A stretch of 6,137 nucleotides of DNA from Oscillospiraceae bacterium (GTDB taxonomy: Bacteria > Bacillota > Clostridia > Oscillospirales > Ruminococcaceae), in contig JAFQND010000005.1 of NCBI GenBank assembly GCA_017396055.1, forward strand, positions 1 through 6,137. Reading direction: 5' to 3'. A program made the position numbers and the translations under genes. Shown piece by piece: positions 1 to 6,114 of this stretch. Numbering within the stretch: the stretch's first letter is position 1; the number at the start of each line of letters is the position of its first letter. The notes below the pieces were generated by a model that made no database searches, was not told where the DNA came from, and saw only the letters and a list, made by a program, of their open reading frames with translations.

Positions 1-1799
1 ATGAAGCCGGTATCGATGTGGTGCTGGGAACCCCTTCCGCGACCCCGCCCATCTGGCTGGAAGAGATGGATCCTTCCATGCACCGGCTGGATGAAAACCG
101 TCTGCAAGAACTCCATGGAGGCCGCCGCCACTGCTGCTCCAACAACCCCACCTATGTAAAATATTCCCTGCGTATCGCTGAAGAGATGGCCAAGGAGCTG
201 GGACATCATCCCGCCCTCATCGGCTGGCAGATCGACAACGAGATCGCCATTATCGGAAACGGCTGTTTCTGCGATAACTGCCGCGCAGGCTTCCACAGAT
301 ATCTGGAAAAGAAATACGGCACCGTCGAAAGCCTCAATGCCCGCTGGAATCTGACCCTCTTTAGCCAGGCTTACGAACGCTTTGACCAGATCCCTCTGCC
401 CGACCGCCTCACATGGCATAATCCCCACCTGCTGATGGAATGGCGGCTGTTCCAATCGGACAGCCATATCGACTTTGTCCACGCGCAGGAAAAGGTGCTG
501 CGTCCCTATACCGATCAGCCCATCAGCACCGACATGATGCCCATCTTCACCACCGATTACGAGAAAACCCTCACCTTCCTCGATCTGGTGCAGTTCAATC
601 ACTACAACACCAAAGAAAATCTCCGGGATGTCTGCTTCTGGTTCGACCTGATCCGTCCCCTGAAAGAACGTCCCTTCTGGAATACCGAAACTTCCACCTG
701 CTGGAACGGCCACATCAGGATCGCGCAGACCGTCAAGCCGGAAGGTTTCTGTGTCGCAAACTCCTGGCTGCCTGTCGCTATGGGCGGCGAAGCCAATATG
801 TACTGGCTCTGGCGGCAGCACTGGGCAGGACACGAGCTGACACACGGTTCGGTCCTCTCGCCGGCAGGCAGACCGCTGCATATCTTCGGCGAGGTGCAAA
901 AAACCTCCGCCGGTTACGAAAAGGCCGCCGATTTTCTGAAAAATACCCGTGTTGCGGCCAACGCAGCTCTGCAGGTCTCCTCTCTCAACGATGAAATGCA
1001 TCTGCAGCAGCCCATCGTCCCCGAAGCCAATTCGGAGTGGGGTGGTCTTTACAGCGCCCGTCTCCGCAGATATTTCTATCATCCCATGACCGATGCAGGT
1101 CTCAGACCCGATGTCATCCATCCCAGCAAATCGCTGGACGACTACAAGCTGATCGTTTCCCCGCTGATGATGACGATGGAGGAGAAAGGCCTTCCCGCCC
1201 GCATGACCGAATGGGTCAGAAACGGCGGCGTCTGGGTGATCGGTCCCCTGACCGATATCCGCAATGACATCGGCGCCCACTACACCGACCGTGAAATGGG
1301 CTTTGCCGAAGAGCTGACCGGTGTGCAGCTCTGCTATCAGCTTCCCGATGCGGAACACGATATTCCCGTCACATGGCAGGACGGTACTCCCTTCGGTACC
1401 GATATGTGGCTGCAGGTCTATGATGCTCCCGAAGATGCCGAAGTGCTGGCCGCTGTCAACGGCGGTCATTCCGCACTGGTCGGCAAGGCCGTTGCTCTGA
1501 AAAAGAAAGTCGGAAAGGGCACCGTTTACTTTGTCGGTACCTTCCCCACAGGCGATGCCATGGAAAAGATCATGACCCTTGCTGCAAAAGATGCAGGTAT
1601 TCCTCTCATCGAGCACAGCCCCGGCGTCACCGCAGTACCGAGAGAAGGCGCACAGAGCGGTCTTGTCCTGGTCGAACATGACGCAAAACCCGGATACTGC
1701 CGGTTTGACGGTAAAATGACCGATCTTCTCACCGGTGAGACCTTTGACGGCAAAGCCGACCTCGCCCCCTATCAGGTCATGGTCCTCGTCAGAACATAA
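1..1799 (+). CDS. GH42 beta-galactosidase (5' end outside window)
   Basis: This enzyme hydrolyses terminal beta-D-galactosides, probably galacto-oligosaccharides imported into the cytoplasm. The frame is already open at base 3 (E-A-G-I-D-V-V-L-G-T-P), so the ATG at 18 is internal; family members are about 650-690 residues and roughly the first 80-90 are missing. Numbering from the Met at 18, the TIM barrel runs to about residue 300. The acid/base Glu75 lies in GWQIDNE, and the probable nucleophile is Glu224 in WNTETSTCW. Cys40, Cys83, Cys85 and Cys88 match the GH42 zinc cluster in order and spacing. WLWRQHWAGHELTHG (263-277) is the usual segment after the nucleophile. Residues about 345-540 fit the amidotransferase-like trimerisation domain, and about 545-593 the small C-terminal beta domain. 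No signal peptide can be judged because the N-terminus is absent. The family call is secure; the exact substrate is not. Confidence 0.95.
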   Translation, partial: EAGIDVVLGTPSATPPIWLEEMDPSMHRLDENRLQELHGGRRHCCSNNPTYVKYSLRIAEEMAKELGHHPALIGWQIDNEIAIIGNGCFCDNCRAGFHRYLEKKYGTVESLNARWNLTLFSQAYERFDQIPLPDRLTWHNPHLLMEWRLFQSDSHIDFVHAQEKVLRPYTDQPISTDMMPIFTTDYEKTLTFLDLVQFNHYNTKENLRDVCFWFDLIRPLKERPFWNTETSTCWNGHIRIAQTVKPEGFCVANSWLPVAMGGEANMYWLWRQHWAGHELTHGSVLSPAGRPLHIFGEVQKTSAGYEKAADFLKNTRVAANAALQVSSLNDEMHLQQPIVPEANSEWGGLYSARLRRYFYHPMTDAGLRPDVIHPSKSLDDYKLIVSPLMMTMEEKGLPARMTEWVRNGGVWVIGPLTDIRNDIGAHYTDREMGFAEELTGVQLCYQLPDAEHDIPVTWQDGTPFGTDMWLQVYDAPEDAEVLAAVNGGHSALVGKAVALKKKVGKGTVYFVGTFPTGDAMEKIMTLAAKDAGIPLIEHSPGVTAVPREGAQSGLVLVEHDAKPGYCRFDGKMTDLLTGETFDGKADLAPYQVMVLVRT

Positions 1800-1827
1800 G
1801 CTTACGCCTTTGTTCACACAAAAAACA

Positions 1828-1856
1828 TTGCTTCTTCATCCCCGCCGTGATATACT
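1828..1856 (+). promoter_or_regulatory. Predicted sigma-A promoter with extended -10
   Basis: TTGCTT at 1828-1833 and TATACT at 1851-1856 are separated by 17 bp, and a TG at 1848-1849 gives an extended -10 (TGaTATACT). Transcription would begin near 1863, leaving a leader of about 138 nt before the gene at 2001. The -35 box is only a half match, but the -10 is strong. It lies just after the stop of the beta-galactosidase gene and is the only convincing promoter found before the next gene. Confidence 0.6.
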
Positions 1857-1879
1857 GTTAATGGTATAAAGCTGATCTG

Positions 1880-1909
1880 AAACCTCCCGCTGATACCAGC
1901 GGGAGGTTT
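1880..1909 (+). terminator. Strong hairpin, possible terminator or leader element
   Basis: A perfect 12 bp stem (AAACCTCCCGCT, 1880-1891, with AGCGGGAGGTTT, 1898-1909) closes a 6-base loop. It lies 80 bp after the beta-galactosidase stop codon, where a terminator would be expected. However, only TTT followed by GCC comes after the GC-rich part, on either strand, so there is no real U-tract. It also falls downstream of the predicted promoter at 1828-1856, so it would be in the leader of the next gene. It may be a weak terminator, an RNA-stabilising 3' end or part of a regulatory leader. Confidence 0.5.
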
Positions 1910-1910
1910 G

Positions 1911-1942
1911 CCGCAGAAAGAGAAAATATGAATCGTCTGCGG
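1911..1942 (+). other. Second leader hairpin
   Basis: CCGCAGA (1911-1917) pairs with TCTGCGG (1936-1942) across an 18-base AT-rich loop. It begins two bases after the stronger hairpin at 1880-1909 and would stack next to it in the leader RNA of the gene at 2001. A stem of this length with such a large loop is only moderately stable, so it is reported as structure, not as a proven element. Confidence 0.35.
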
Positions 1943-1967
1943 ATAAATTTCAAATATTTTATGATTC

Positions 1968-1992
1968 CCCGATCCGTCGGGACAAACGGAGG
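1968..1992 (+). promoter_or_regulatory. Ribosome binding site with adjacent small hairpin
   Basis: GGAGG at 1988-1992 lies 8 bases before the ATG at 2001 and fixes that start. Just upstream, CCCGA (1968-1972) and TCGGG (1977-1981) can form a 5 bp stem with a TCCG loop. The hairpin ends six bases before the GGAGG, close enough to influence ribosome access but not overlapping it. Confidence 0.65.
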
Positions 1993-2000
1993 ATGTCAGC

Positions 2001-2885
2001 ATGGCAAAAAAATATACCGACCCCAGACAGCAGGAGCTGCATGATCTGATCGAGCTGAAACGTGCACGTCAGGCTGCTGCAGAAAACCGGCAGTACGAAG
2101 CCGATCTGGGTCCCACCGCAGAAAAAATCGTTCCCAAAACGCCGAAAGAAAAATGGGACAATTTCTGGTTCCACTATAAAAAAACCTTCTGGATCTCTAT
2201 TGTTGCCGTGATCGGCGTGATCTGGCTTATAAAAGATACCGTCTTTGCTCCCAAGCCGGACCTGACCCTCTCCCTCTCTTATTTCAGCGGCCGCGCCGGT
2301 ATCTCCGCACTGAACGAAGACCTGCATAGCGATTTTGATGCCTACATTGCCGACTATAACGGCGACGGTCAGGTTCTTTCCGTTATCAACGAGATGTTTG
2401 TCGATATGTCTTACGGTGACCCCGATACCGCCTATGGCAATGCACAGAAGCTGATCGCCATTCTCACCACCGGTGAAGACCTGCTCTTCATTCTCGACCA
2501 GCCTGCCTATGACTATATCTTCTATGGCGAAGACGAACCCTATTCTGTTTTTGTCGATATGGAAAAACTCTATCCCGACCTGGAAAATGCCGTGGGCGAC
2601 AAGCTCTATCTGAACTATCTGGATGAGAGCGGAACAGATACTCTGCTGGCTCAGAACTGGAAGCTGGACTATCTGAAAGATGAATACTTCATCTGTGTCC
2701 GCCATATCGGCGCCGAAGATTCCTCTGCGAAAGCCACCGAGAAAAATCAGGAGTCCTTCACCCACAGCTTGGAATTCGTACAGAAGATCGTCGCTGAGAC
2801 CTGGCCCGAATGGGAAGGCAAACAGCCCGTGTATGACTCCGCTACGATGAATTATATCCACTACCCTGTAACTGAAACAGAATAA
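2001..2885 (+). CDS. Single-pass membrane-anchored protein of unknown function
   Basis: The function is not known. The 294-residue protein starts with a charged, probably helical cytoplasmic segment (about 6-34), then a basic/aromatic juxtamembrane stretch (KEKWDNFWFHYKKTFW, 49-64) and one membrane helix at about 64-79. The remaining 215 residues, acidic and rich in Tyr and Asp, should lie outside the cell; no cleavage site is seen, so a type II anchored topology is likely. Residues 118-123 (DYNGDG) match the DxNxDG core of calcium-binding loops. The segment 149-173 (QKLIAILTTGEDLLFILD and following) recalls solute-binding-protein folds, but that is only an impression. Proteins with this layout occur in Oscillospiraceae to my knowledge, annotated as hypothetical. 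The gene has its own predicted promoter, a good ribosome site and a terminator right after the stop, so it is probably transcribed alone. Confidence 0.9.
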   Translation: MAKKYTDPRQQELHDLIELKRARQAAAENRQYEADLGPTAEKIVPKTPKEKWDNFWFHYKKTFWISIVAVIGVIWLIKDTVFAPKPDLTLSLSYFSGRAGISALNEDLHSDFDAYIADYNGDGQVLSVINEMFVDMSYGDPDTAYGNAQKLIAILTTGEDLLFILDQPAYDYIFYGEDEPYSVFVDMEKLYPDLENAVGDKLYLNYLDESGTDTLLAQNWKLDYLKDEYFICVRHIGAEDSSAKATEKNQESFTHSLEFVQKIVAETWPEWEGKQPVYDSATMNYIHYPVTETE

Positions 2886-2888
2886 AAG

Positions 2889-2920
2889 AAAGCCCCGTCC
2901 GATAAAGGATGGGGCTTTTT
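2889..2920. terminator. Bidirectional intrinsic terminator between convergent genes
   Basis: AAAGCCCCGTCC (2889-2900) pairs with GGATGGGGCTTT (2907-2918), with one G-U pair and a 6-base loop. TTTTT at 2916-2920 gives the U-tract for + strand transcription. On the minus strand the stem is followed by TTTCTTTTATT, so it also serves the regulator gene that ends at 2930. The stem begins four bases after the stop codon of the + strand gene. Confidence 0.92.
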
Positions 2921-2929
2921 GCATCCGGT

Positions 2930-3562
2930 TTATTCTTTCGGCAGGCTGCGCCGGTCGATCTCCAATGTAAGGCACATCGATACGGCAAGATAGCCCGCCA
3001 GTATCACACACTCCAGTACAAGTGTACTGACAGGACGGGGATAAAGACTTCTCAGAGCCATCGTGATCAGCCGAACAGGAAAATATGCCCCCAGCCAGAC
3101 CGATAATTTGTAGAATTTCCTGCGGAACAATGCTGTTCGTTCGGTCCGCCCCTTCTCCTGCCTGCGGTAGGCATACTCAAACCCGCCGATCAGCGCAATA
3201 AACGGAATAAAGCTCAGAACGCCGAAGAAGATATTCTGCAGAATAACGATCGTCATGAACTGCAGCAGCAGTACCATTACCTCCATCAGGGCCAGATAAA
3301 ACATGATCTGATGGATGCCGTCGTCTTTTATCTGCTGTACCTTCGGCAGGTCATCATCGCTCTGATATCCGTCATTCAGAAGATAGTCAGCCGTGACATG
3401 AAAGAGTTTGCTGAGCCGCAGAACATTCTGGGCATCCGGCAGCGCAGAGCCGTTCTCCCAACGGGAAACAGCCTGTCTCGATACATCGAGCTTTTCGGCG
3501 AGCTCCTCCTGCGACAGACCATGAGATTTTCTCAGCGCGAAGATTTTCTCCGACAGTTTCAT
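2930..3562 (-). CDS. XRE-family transcriptional regulator with C-terminal membrane domain
   Basis: The N-terminal 60 residues or so form a Cro/C1-type helix-turn-helix. LSQEELAEKLDVSRQAVSRW (16-35) followed by ENG is the classic recognition region, and residues 41-64 complete the domain. After an acidic linker (about 65-83) come about four hydrophobic segments near 87-109, 110-130, 152-171 and 180-200, with a positively charged loop at 133-152. The protein of 210 residues is thus a DNA-binding domain tethered to the membrane, an arrangement common in Firmicutes; the ligand or partner is not known. GGGAGG lies 8 bases before the ATG and supports this start. The gene follows rlmA on the same strand after 145 bp, which hold its own predicted promoter and repeated boxes. 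It could control itself or the exporter/rlmA operon; that is inference. Confidence 0.93.
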   Translation of the reverse strand: MKLSEKIFALRKSHGLSQEELAEKLDVSRQAVSRWENGSALPDAQNVLRLSKLFHVTADYLLNDGYQSDDDLPKVQQIKDDGIHQIMFYLALMEVMVLLLQFMTIVILQNIFFGVLSFIPFIALIGGFEYAYRRQEKGRTERTALFRRKFYKLSVWLGAYFPVRLITMALRSLYPRPVSTLVLECVILAGYLAVSMCLTLEIDRRSLPKE

Positions 3563-3592
3563 CCTGAAATCCTCCCTTGCTTTGATGGTCCC

Positions 3593-3621
3593 ATTGTATC
3601 AGATAACACGGTTTGCCGCCA
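3593..3621 (-). promoter_or_regulatory. Predicted extended -10 promoter of the XRE regulator gene
   Basis: On the minus strand TACAAT (3598-3593) is preceded by TGA, making an extended -10. At 17 bp spacing the -35 position (3621-3616) reads TGGCGG, a poor match. A promoter with a good extended -10 and a weak -35 often depends on an activator, which fits the repeated boxes just upstream. The predicted start point near 3586 leaves a short leader with the GGGAGG at 3576-3571. Confidence 0.55.
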
Positions 3622-3659
3622 CCGCTTCCGGTTTACATTCCCGCCACATGAGTTTACAT
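3611..3659. repeat. Direct GTTTACAT boxes upstream of the regulator promoter
   Basis: GTTTACAT occurs at 3631-3638 and again at 3652-3659, with a start-to-start distance of 21 bp, two helical turns. A degenerate third copy, GTTTGCCG, begins at 3611, 20 bp before the first. Each of the two perfect copies is also linked to a CCGCCAC block (3616-3622 and 3641-3647). Relative to the predicted promoter, the perfect copies lie around -49 and -70 on the upstream side. This is the geometry of a factor binding one DNA face as a tandem dimer; the factor is not identified. Confidence 0.45.
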
Positions 3660-3682
3660 CACGGTTTTATCAGAAAATCAAC

Positions 3683-3713
3683 TACTTTAAGTATATTATG
3701 ACATATATTATAC
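3683..3713. other. AT-rich dyads after the rlmA stop codon
   Basis: TACTTTAAGTA (3683-3693) is symmetric around its central base. It runs into a longer imperfect dyad at 3691-3713 in which the two 10-base arms agree at 8 positions, reaching into the last codon of rlmA. Neither is GC-rich nor followed by a T-run, so they are not an intrinsic terminator. They could be an operator or simply AT-rich sequence. Confidence 0.3.
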
Positions 3714-4538
3714 GAAATAATCCAACTTTCGGTACACCAGAACCTCAAAAGAAGTCCTCGTAGTCAGCTGCTGCAGTGCGGCGGCACGGCGCTGACCCTC
3801 TTCCGAAGTCTTGTAATAATAGGGCGTCATCTGGAAAAGGCTCTGAATATCAGCGTTGTTGTCCAGCGTGATCTCGCCGTCCACCGGGATCGATTCGATA
3901 AATTCGAAGCCTTCCAGCGGATATTCCCGTACTTCGTTCTCATAGGGCTCATCGTAAATGGCACATTTCAGTTCCCACAGATGAAGTCTCGCCGGAATAA
4001 CCAGCAGCATGATGCCGCCGGGTTTCAGGATACGGGCAAATTCCTCGCCGCAATAGGGCGCAAACACCTCGGTCATCAGGTCGACACTGTCATCGGTCAT
4101 GGGCATATGGAAGACACTTGCCGCTGCAAAGCGGATATCCTTCCGCCGGCGGGCTGCCTTGTCCAGAGCGAATTTTGAAATGTCCACACCATAGACCTCA
4201 GCGGGCTTGCCTTCTGCTTCCAGCTTTTTTGCCATCAGAGCAGTATAATATCCCTCACCGCAGCCGGCATCCAGCAGAACACCGCCGGCAGGCAGATACT
4301 TCGCAGCCGTTTCACAGAGCACATCCGCCATGGACCGATAATATCCCTTGTTCAGAAAAGCCTGACGGGATGCGACCATCATCTTGTTATCGCCGGGAAG
4401 CTTTGCATGTTTGCCGCCCGCCAACAGCAGATTCACATAACCGCTGCGGGCTTTATCGTAACTGTGCCCCTTGGGGCAGAACCAGCGGTTGGCCTCTTCC
4501 TTGAGGGGAGCACCGCATAAAGGACAGGTAAATAGCAT
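3708..4538 (-). CDS. rlmA: 23S rRNA (guanine-N1)-methyltransferase, RlmA type
   Basis: This protein transfers a methyl group from S-adenosylmethionine to N1 of a guanine in hairpin 35 of 23S rRNA, in the cytoplasm or on nascent ribosomes. The N-terminal zinc finger is clear: Cys5 and Cys8 (CPLC), Cys21 and His25 (CPKGH). SGYVNLL (32-38) and the PGD near 48-50 are family signatures. The SAM site LDAGCGEGYYT spans 89-99, with VYGVDISK following near 114-121 and LKPGG further on. At 276 residues it is close to E. coli RlmA, which it matches along its length as I recall that sequence. E. coli RlmA(I) modifies G745, whereas Gram-positive RlmA(II)/TlrB modifies G748; the host suggests G748, but sequence alone does not settle it. 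GGAGG lies 5 bases before the ATG and 12 bases separate it from the upstream permease stop, indicating co-transcription. Confidence 0.94.
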   Translation of the reverse strand: MLFTCPLCGAPLKEEANRWFCPKGHSYDKARSGYVNLLLAGGKHAKLPGDNKMMVASRQAFLNKGYYRSMADVLCETAAKYLPAGGVLLDAGCGEGYYTALMAKKLEAEGKPAEVYGVDISKFALDKAARRRKDIRFAAASVFHMPMTDDSVDLMTEVFAPYCGEEFARILKPGGIMLLVIPARLHLWELKCAIYDEPYENEVREYPLEGFEFIESIPVDGEITLDNNADIQSLFQMTPYYYKTSEEGQRRAAALQQLTTRTSFEVLVYRKLDYFV

Positions 4539-4543
4539 ATTGA

Positions 4544-4548
4544 CCTCC
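4544..4548 (-). promoter_or_regulatory. Ribosome binding site of rlmA
   Basis: GGAGG on the minus strand, 5 bases before the ATG at 4538, lies in the 12-base gap after the permease stop codon. There is no room for a promoter in this gap, so rlmA translation depends on transcripts coming from the permease genes or from a promoter inside them. Confidence 0.8.
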
Positions 4549-4550
4549 GT

Positions 4551-5318
4551 TCAGGAACCGGCGGACTGATAACGTTTCAATCCAAACCGATATAACAGAT
4601 AGCAGGGAATCAGAAAGACAAGAGAAACGAGCGGCAGAAAAGCGTTGACCGCTTCCGCACGGTCAAAGAGCCAGAGCATCGGATAATACTGGAAAAGCGC
4701 CAGCGGCACGACCCATGTGAGAAGACGCAGCACACCCTCACCGTACACCGAAAAGGGATATCTGCCGAACTGTCGGGCACCGTAGGTGAAGATATTGAAC
4801 ACCTCCAGCTCCTGTATCGTAAAGAAAGAAAGGCTCGCCTTCAGAAGAAACAATCCGAAGAAAACCGCGCTGCCGCAAAGGATCATCGATAAAAGACAAA
4901 GGCTTTTCGACAGCGTCCAGACAATGCCGCTCCGGGGGATCGCGATACAGAGCACCACGCCTGCCTGAATCAGCAATCCGAATCTCGTCAGGTCAAGATT
5001 GCCCAGAAGGATCTGGGGCAGAATCGCCCGCGGGCGGATCAGCAGCCGGTCCAGCTCGCCCCGCGCGATCAGGGAAGGAAAAGTCTGAAAACCATGACCG
5101 AAAAGCTCGCCGACAGAGAAAGCAGCCATTACTACCGCAAAACAGAGCATTACCTGCGGGCGGGTGAATCCATCCAGTCCGGTGATCTTCTGCATGACAA
5201 AATCAAGCCCGAAGAAATAGGTAAATGCCGTCAGAAACTGTCCCACCGTTGTCAGAAGCAGGGACATTCTGTACTGCAGTTGGGATCTGATATCGATCCC
5301 GATCAGATGAAGATACAT
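4551..5318 (-). CDS. ABC-2 type transporter permease (COG3694-like)
   Basis: This is a 255-residue integral membrane subunit of an ABC exporter; its substrate is unknown. I chose the ATG at 5318 because a GGAGG sits 5 bases upstream and the protein then opens with MYLHLIGIDIRSQLQYR, the usual short amphipathic start of the family. An in-frame ATG at 5354 would add 12 residues overlapping the preceding gene and has no comparable site. About six hydrophobic segments are visible, near 19-40, 54-75, 111-128, 139-180, 199-220 and 228-247. The loop SLIARGELDRLLIRPRAIL (82-100) is the conserved cytoplasmic motif that probably couples to the ATPase, and GRYPFSVYG (185-193) is another family signature. 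Only one base separates it from the stop codon of the partner permease, so the two are translationally coupled and probably form a heterodimer. Confidence 0.92.
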   Translation of the reverse strand: MYLHLIGIDIRSQLQYRMSLLLTTVGQFLTAFTYFFGLDFVMQKITGLDGFTRPQVMLCFAVVMAAFSVGELFGHGFQTFPSLIARGELDRLLIRPRAILPQILLGNLDLTRFGLLIQAGVVLCIAIPRSGIVWTLSKSLCLLSMILCGSAVFFGLFLLKASLSFFTIQELEVFNIFTYGARQFGRYPFSVYGEGVLRLLTWVVPLALFQYYPMLWLFDRAEAVNAFLPLVSLVFLIPCYLLYRFGLKRYQSAGS

Positions 5319-5319
5319 C

Positions 5320-6114
5320 TCAACCTCCCTGTATGACAACACGCCGCAGCGCACGATGCATCAGAACCTGCCCCAGCCCCACAAGAACGATCAGCCAGAA
5401 GGCCTGCAGCAGCAGGACGGGAAGAACATCTCTGCCGGTCAGAACACCGCAGAAGATATTCAGCGGCGCGTTCATCATTGCTCCAAAGGGGGAAAGTTCC
5501 AGCACACGACGGATATTTTCGGGGAAGAACGCCAGCGGAATGATACCGCCGGAGAGAAAATGAGTCATAGCCATAACGATCACCTTGATCCCCCGCTGAC
5601 TCATCAGCCAGAAGAGAGAGATGTACATCAGCATCGCACAGGCGGCGGTAACACCCAGCGCCAACAGCGCCGAAAGAATAAACAGACAGATCGTTCCGGT
5701 TCCCGGCAGAACCATCCGAAACGGCGCCGGCATCACAAGCGCCGGGATCATGGCGGGCAGACTGACAAGAGCCGCCGCAAGTCTTGTCCCGCAGGCGAGG
5801 CTGAACCAGTGTCCGTACAGATCCATCGGCCGGCAGAGCGAGGTGGCCACGTCACCCTTTGCGACAGCCGCCTGAATATCTCCGTCGCCGAAGACGACGC
5901 TGAACATGGCATAGGTGATCTGCTGCATGTACATATAGGTGACCGTCTGCTGCAGCGTCATCGAAAAGTCGCCGCCCATGCGGTAGACCGCCATAAAGGC
6001 CAGCACTTCAAAAAATCCCCACAGAAATCTTGTCAGGATCCGAAACCAGAACACCGACCGGTACTGCAGACCGGATAACAGCCGCATCCGGAAGATGGAA
6101 AGGTACGCTCTCAT
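5320..6114 (-). CDS. ABC-2 type transporter permease (COG4587-like)
   Basis: This 264-residue membrane protein is the second permease of the exporter. The ATG at 6114 is preferred: AGGAG lies 5 bases before it, whereas an in-frame TTG at 6132 would place that site inside the gene. The N-terminus, MRAYLSIFRMRLLSGLQYRS, resembles that of the partner permease. The loop DIQAAVAKGDVATSLCRP (79-96) carries the same G-(D/E)-x(5)-RP-like pattern as the partner's 82-97, the likely ATPase contact. LSGGIIPLAFFPENIRRVLE (187-206) is the typical ABC-2 segment before the last membrane helices. About six membrane segments are visible. Systems of this kind have a third gene for the ATPase (COG4586 type), expected immediately upstream and outside the window. 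The substrate cannot be read from the sequence. Confidence 0.93.
   Translation of the reverse strand: MRAYLSIFRMRLLSGLQYRSVFWFRILTRFLWGFFEVLAFMAVYRMGGDFSMTLQQTVTYMYMQQITYAMFSVVFGDGDIQAAVAKGDVATSLCRPMDLYGHWFSLACGTRLAAALVSLPAMIPALVMPAPFRMVLPGTGTICLFILSALLALGVTAACAMLMYISLFWLMSQRGIKVIVMAMTHFLSGGIIPLAFFPENIRRVLELSPFGAMMNAPLNIFCGVLTGRDVLPVLLLQAFWLIVLVGLGQVLMHRALRRVVIQGG
5324..5328 (-). promoter_or_regulatory. Ribosome binding site that sets the second permease start
   Basis: GGAGG on the minus strand lies 5 bases before the ATG at 5318 and inside the last codons of the preceding permease. It decides the start at 5318 over the in-frame ATG at 5354, and its position implies that ribosomes finishing the first permease start the second. 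Confidence 0.8.

Noticed and set aside
440..994. A 184-codon + strand frame inside the beta-galactosidase gene.
   Set aside because: It is an out-of-frame shadow across the catalytic region, and its product is a low-quality Arg/His/Ser-rich sequence.
1928..2044. A 38-codon leader reading frame (ATG at 1928) overlapping the start of the gene at 2001.
   Set aside because: Its ATG has no ribosome site at proper spacing; the GGGAGG at 1901-1906 is over 20 bases away and locked in a hairpin. No run of regulatory codons was seen.
1959..3011. A 350-codon minus-strand reading frame covering the unknown membrane protein gene.
   Set aside because: It is longer than the gene it opposes but runs straight through the terminator at 2889-2920 and into the oppositely placed regulator gene. 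Its product has no family resemblance, and the + strand gene has a ribosome site, a membrane helix and a terminator in the right places.
3311..3763. A 150-codon + strand reading frame spanning the regulator start and the intergenic gap.
   Set aside because: It overlaps the highly conserved HTH coding region in antisense, has no ribosome site and shows no recognisable domain.
5316..5354. ATG at 5354 as the start of the second permease.
   Set aside because: It would overlap the preceding permease by 35 bases and lacks a good ribosome site, whereas the ATG at 5318 has GGAGG and the family-like N-terminus.
5356..6078. A 240-codon + strand reading frame opposite the first permease.
   Set aside because: The product is almost entirely His, Gln, Arg and Ser with no hydrophobic core, as expected for the complement of a membrane protein gene; the permease on the other strand is unmistakable.
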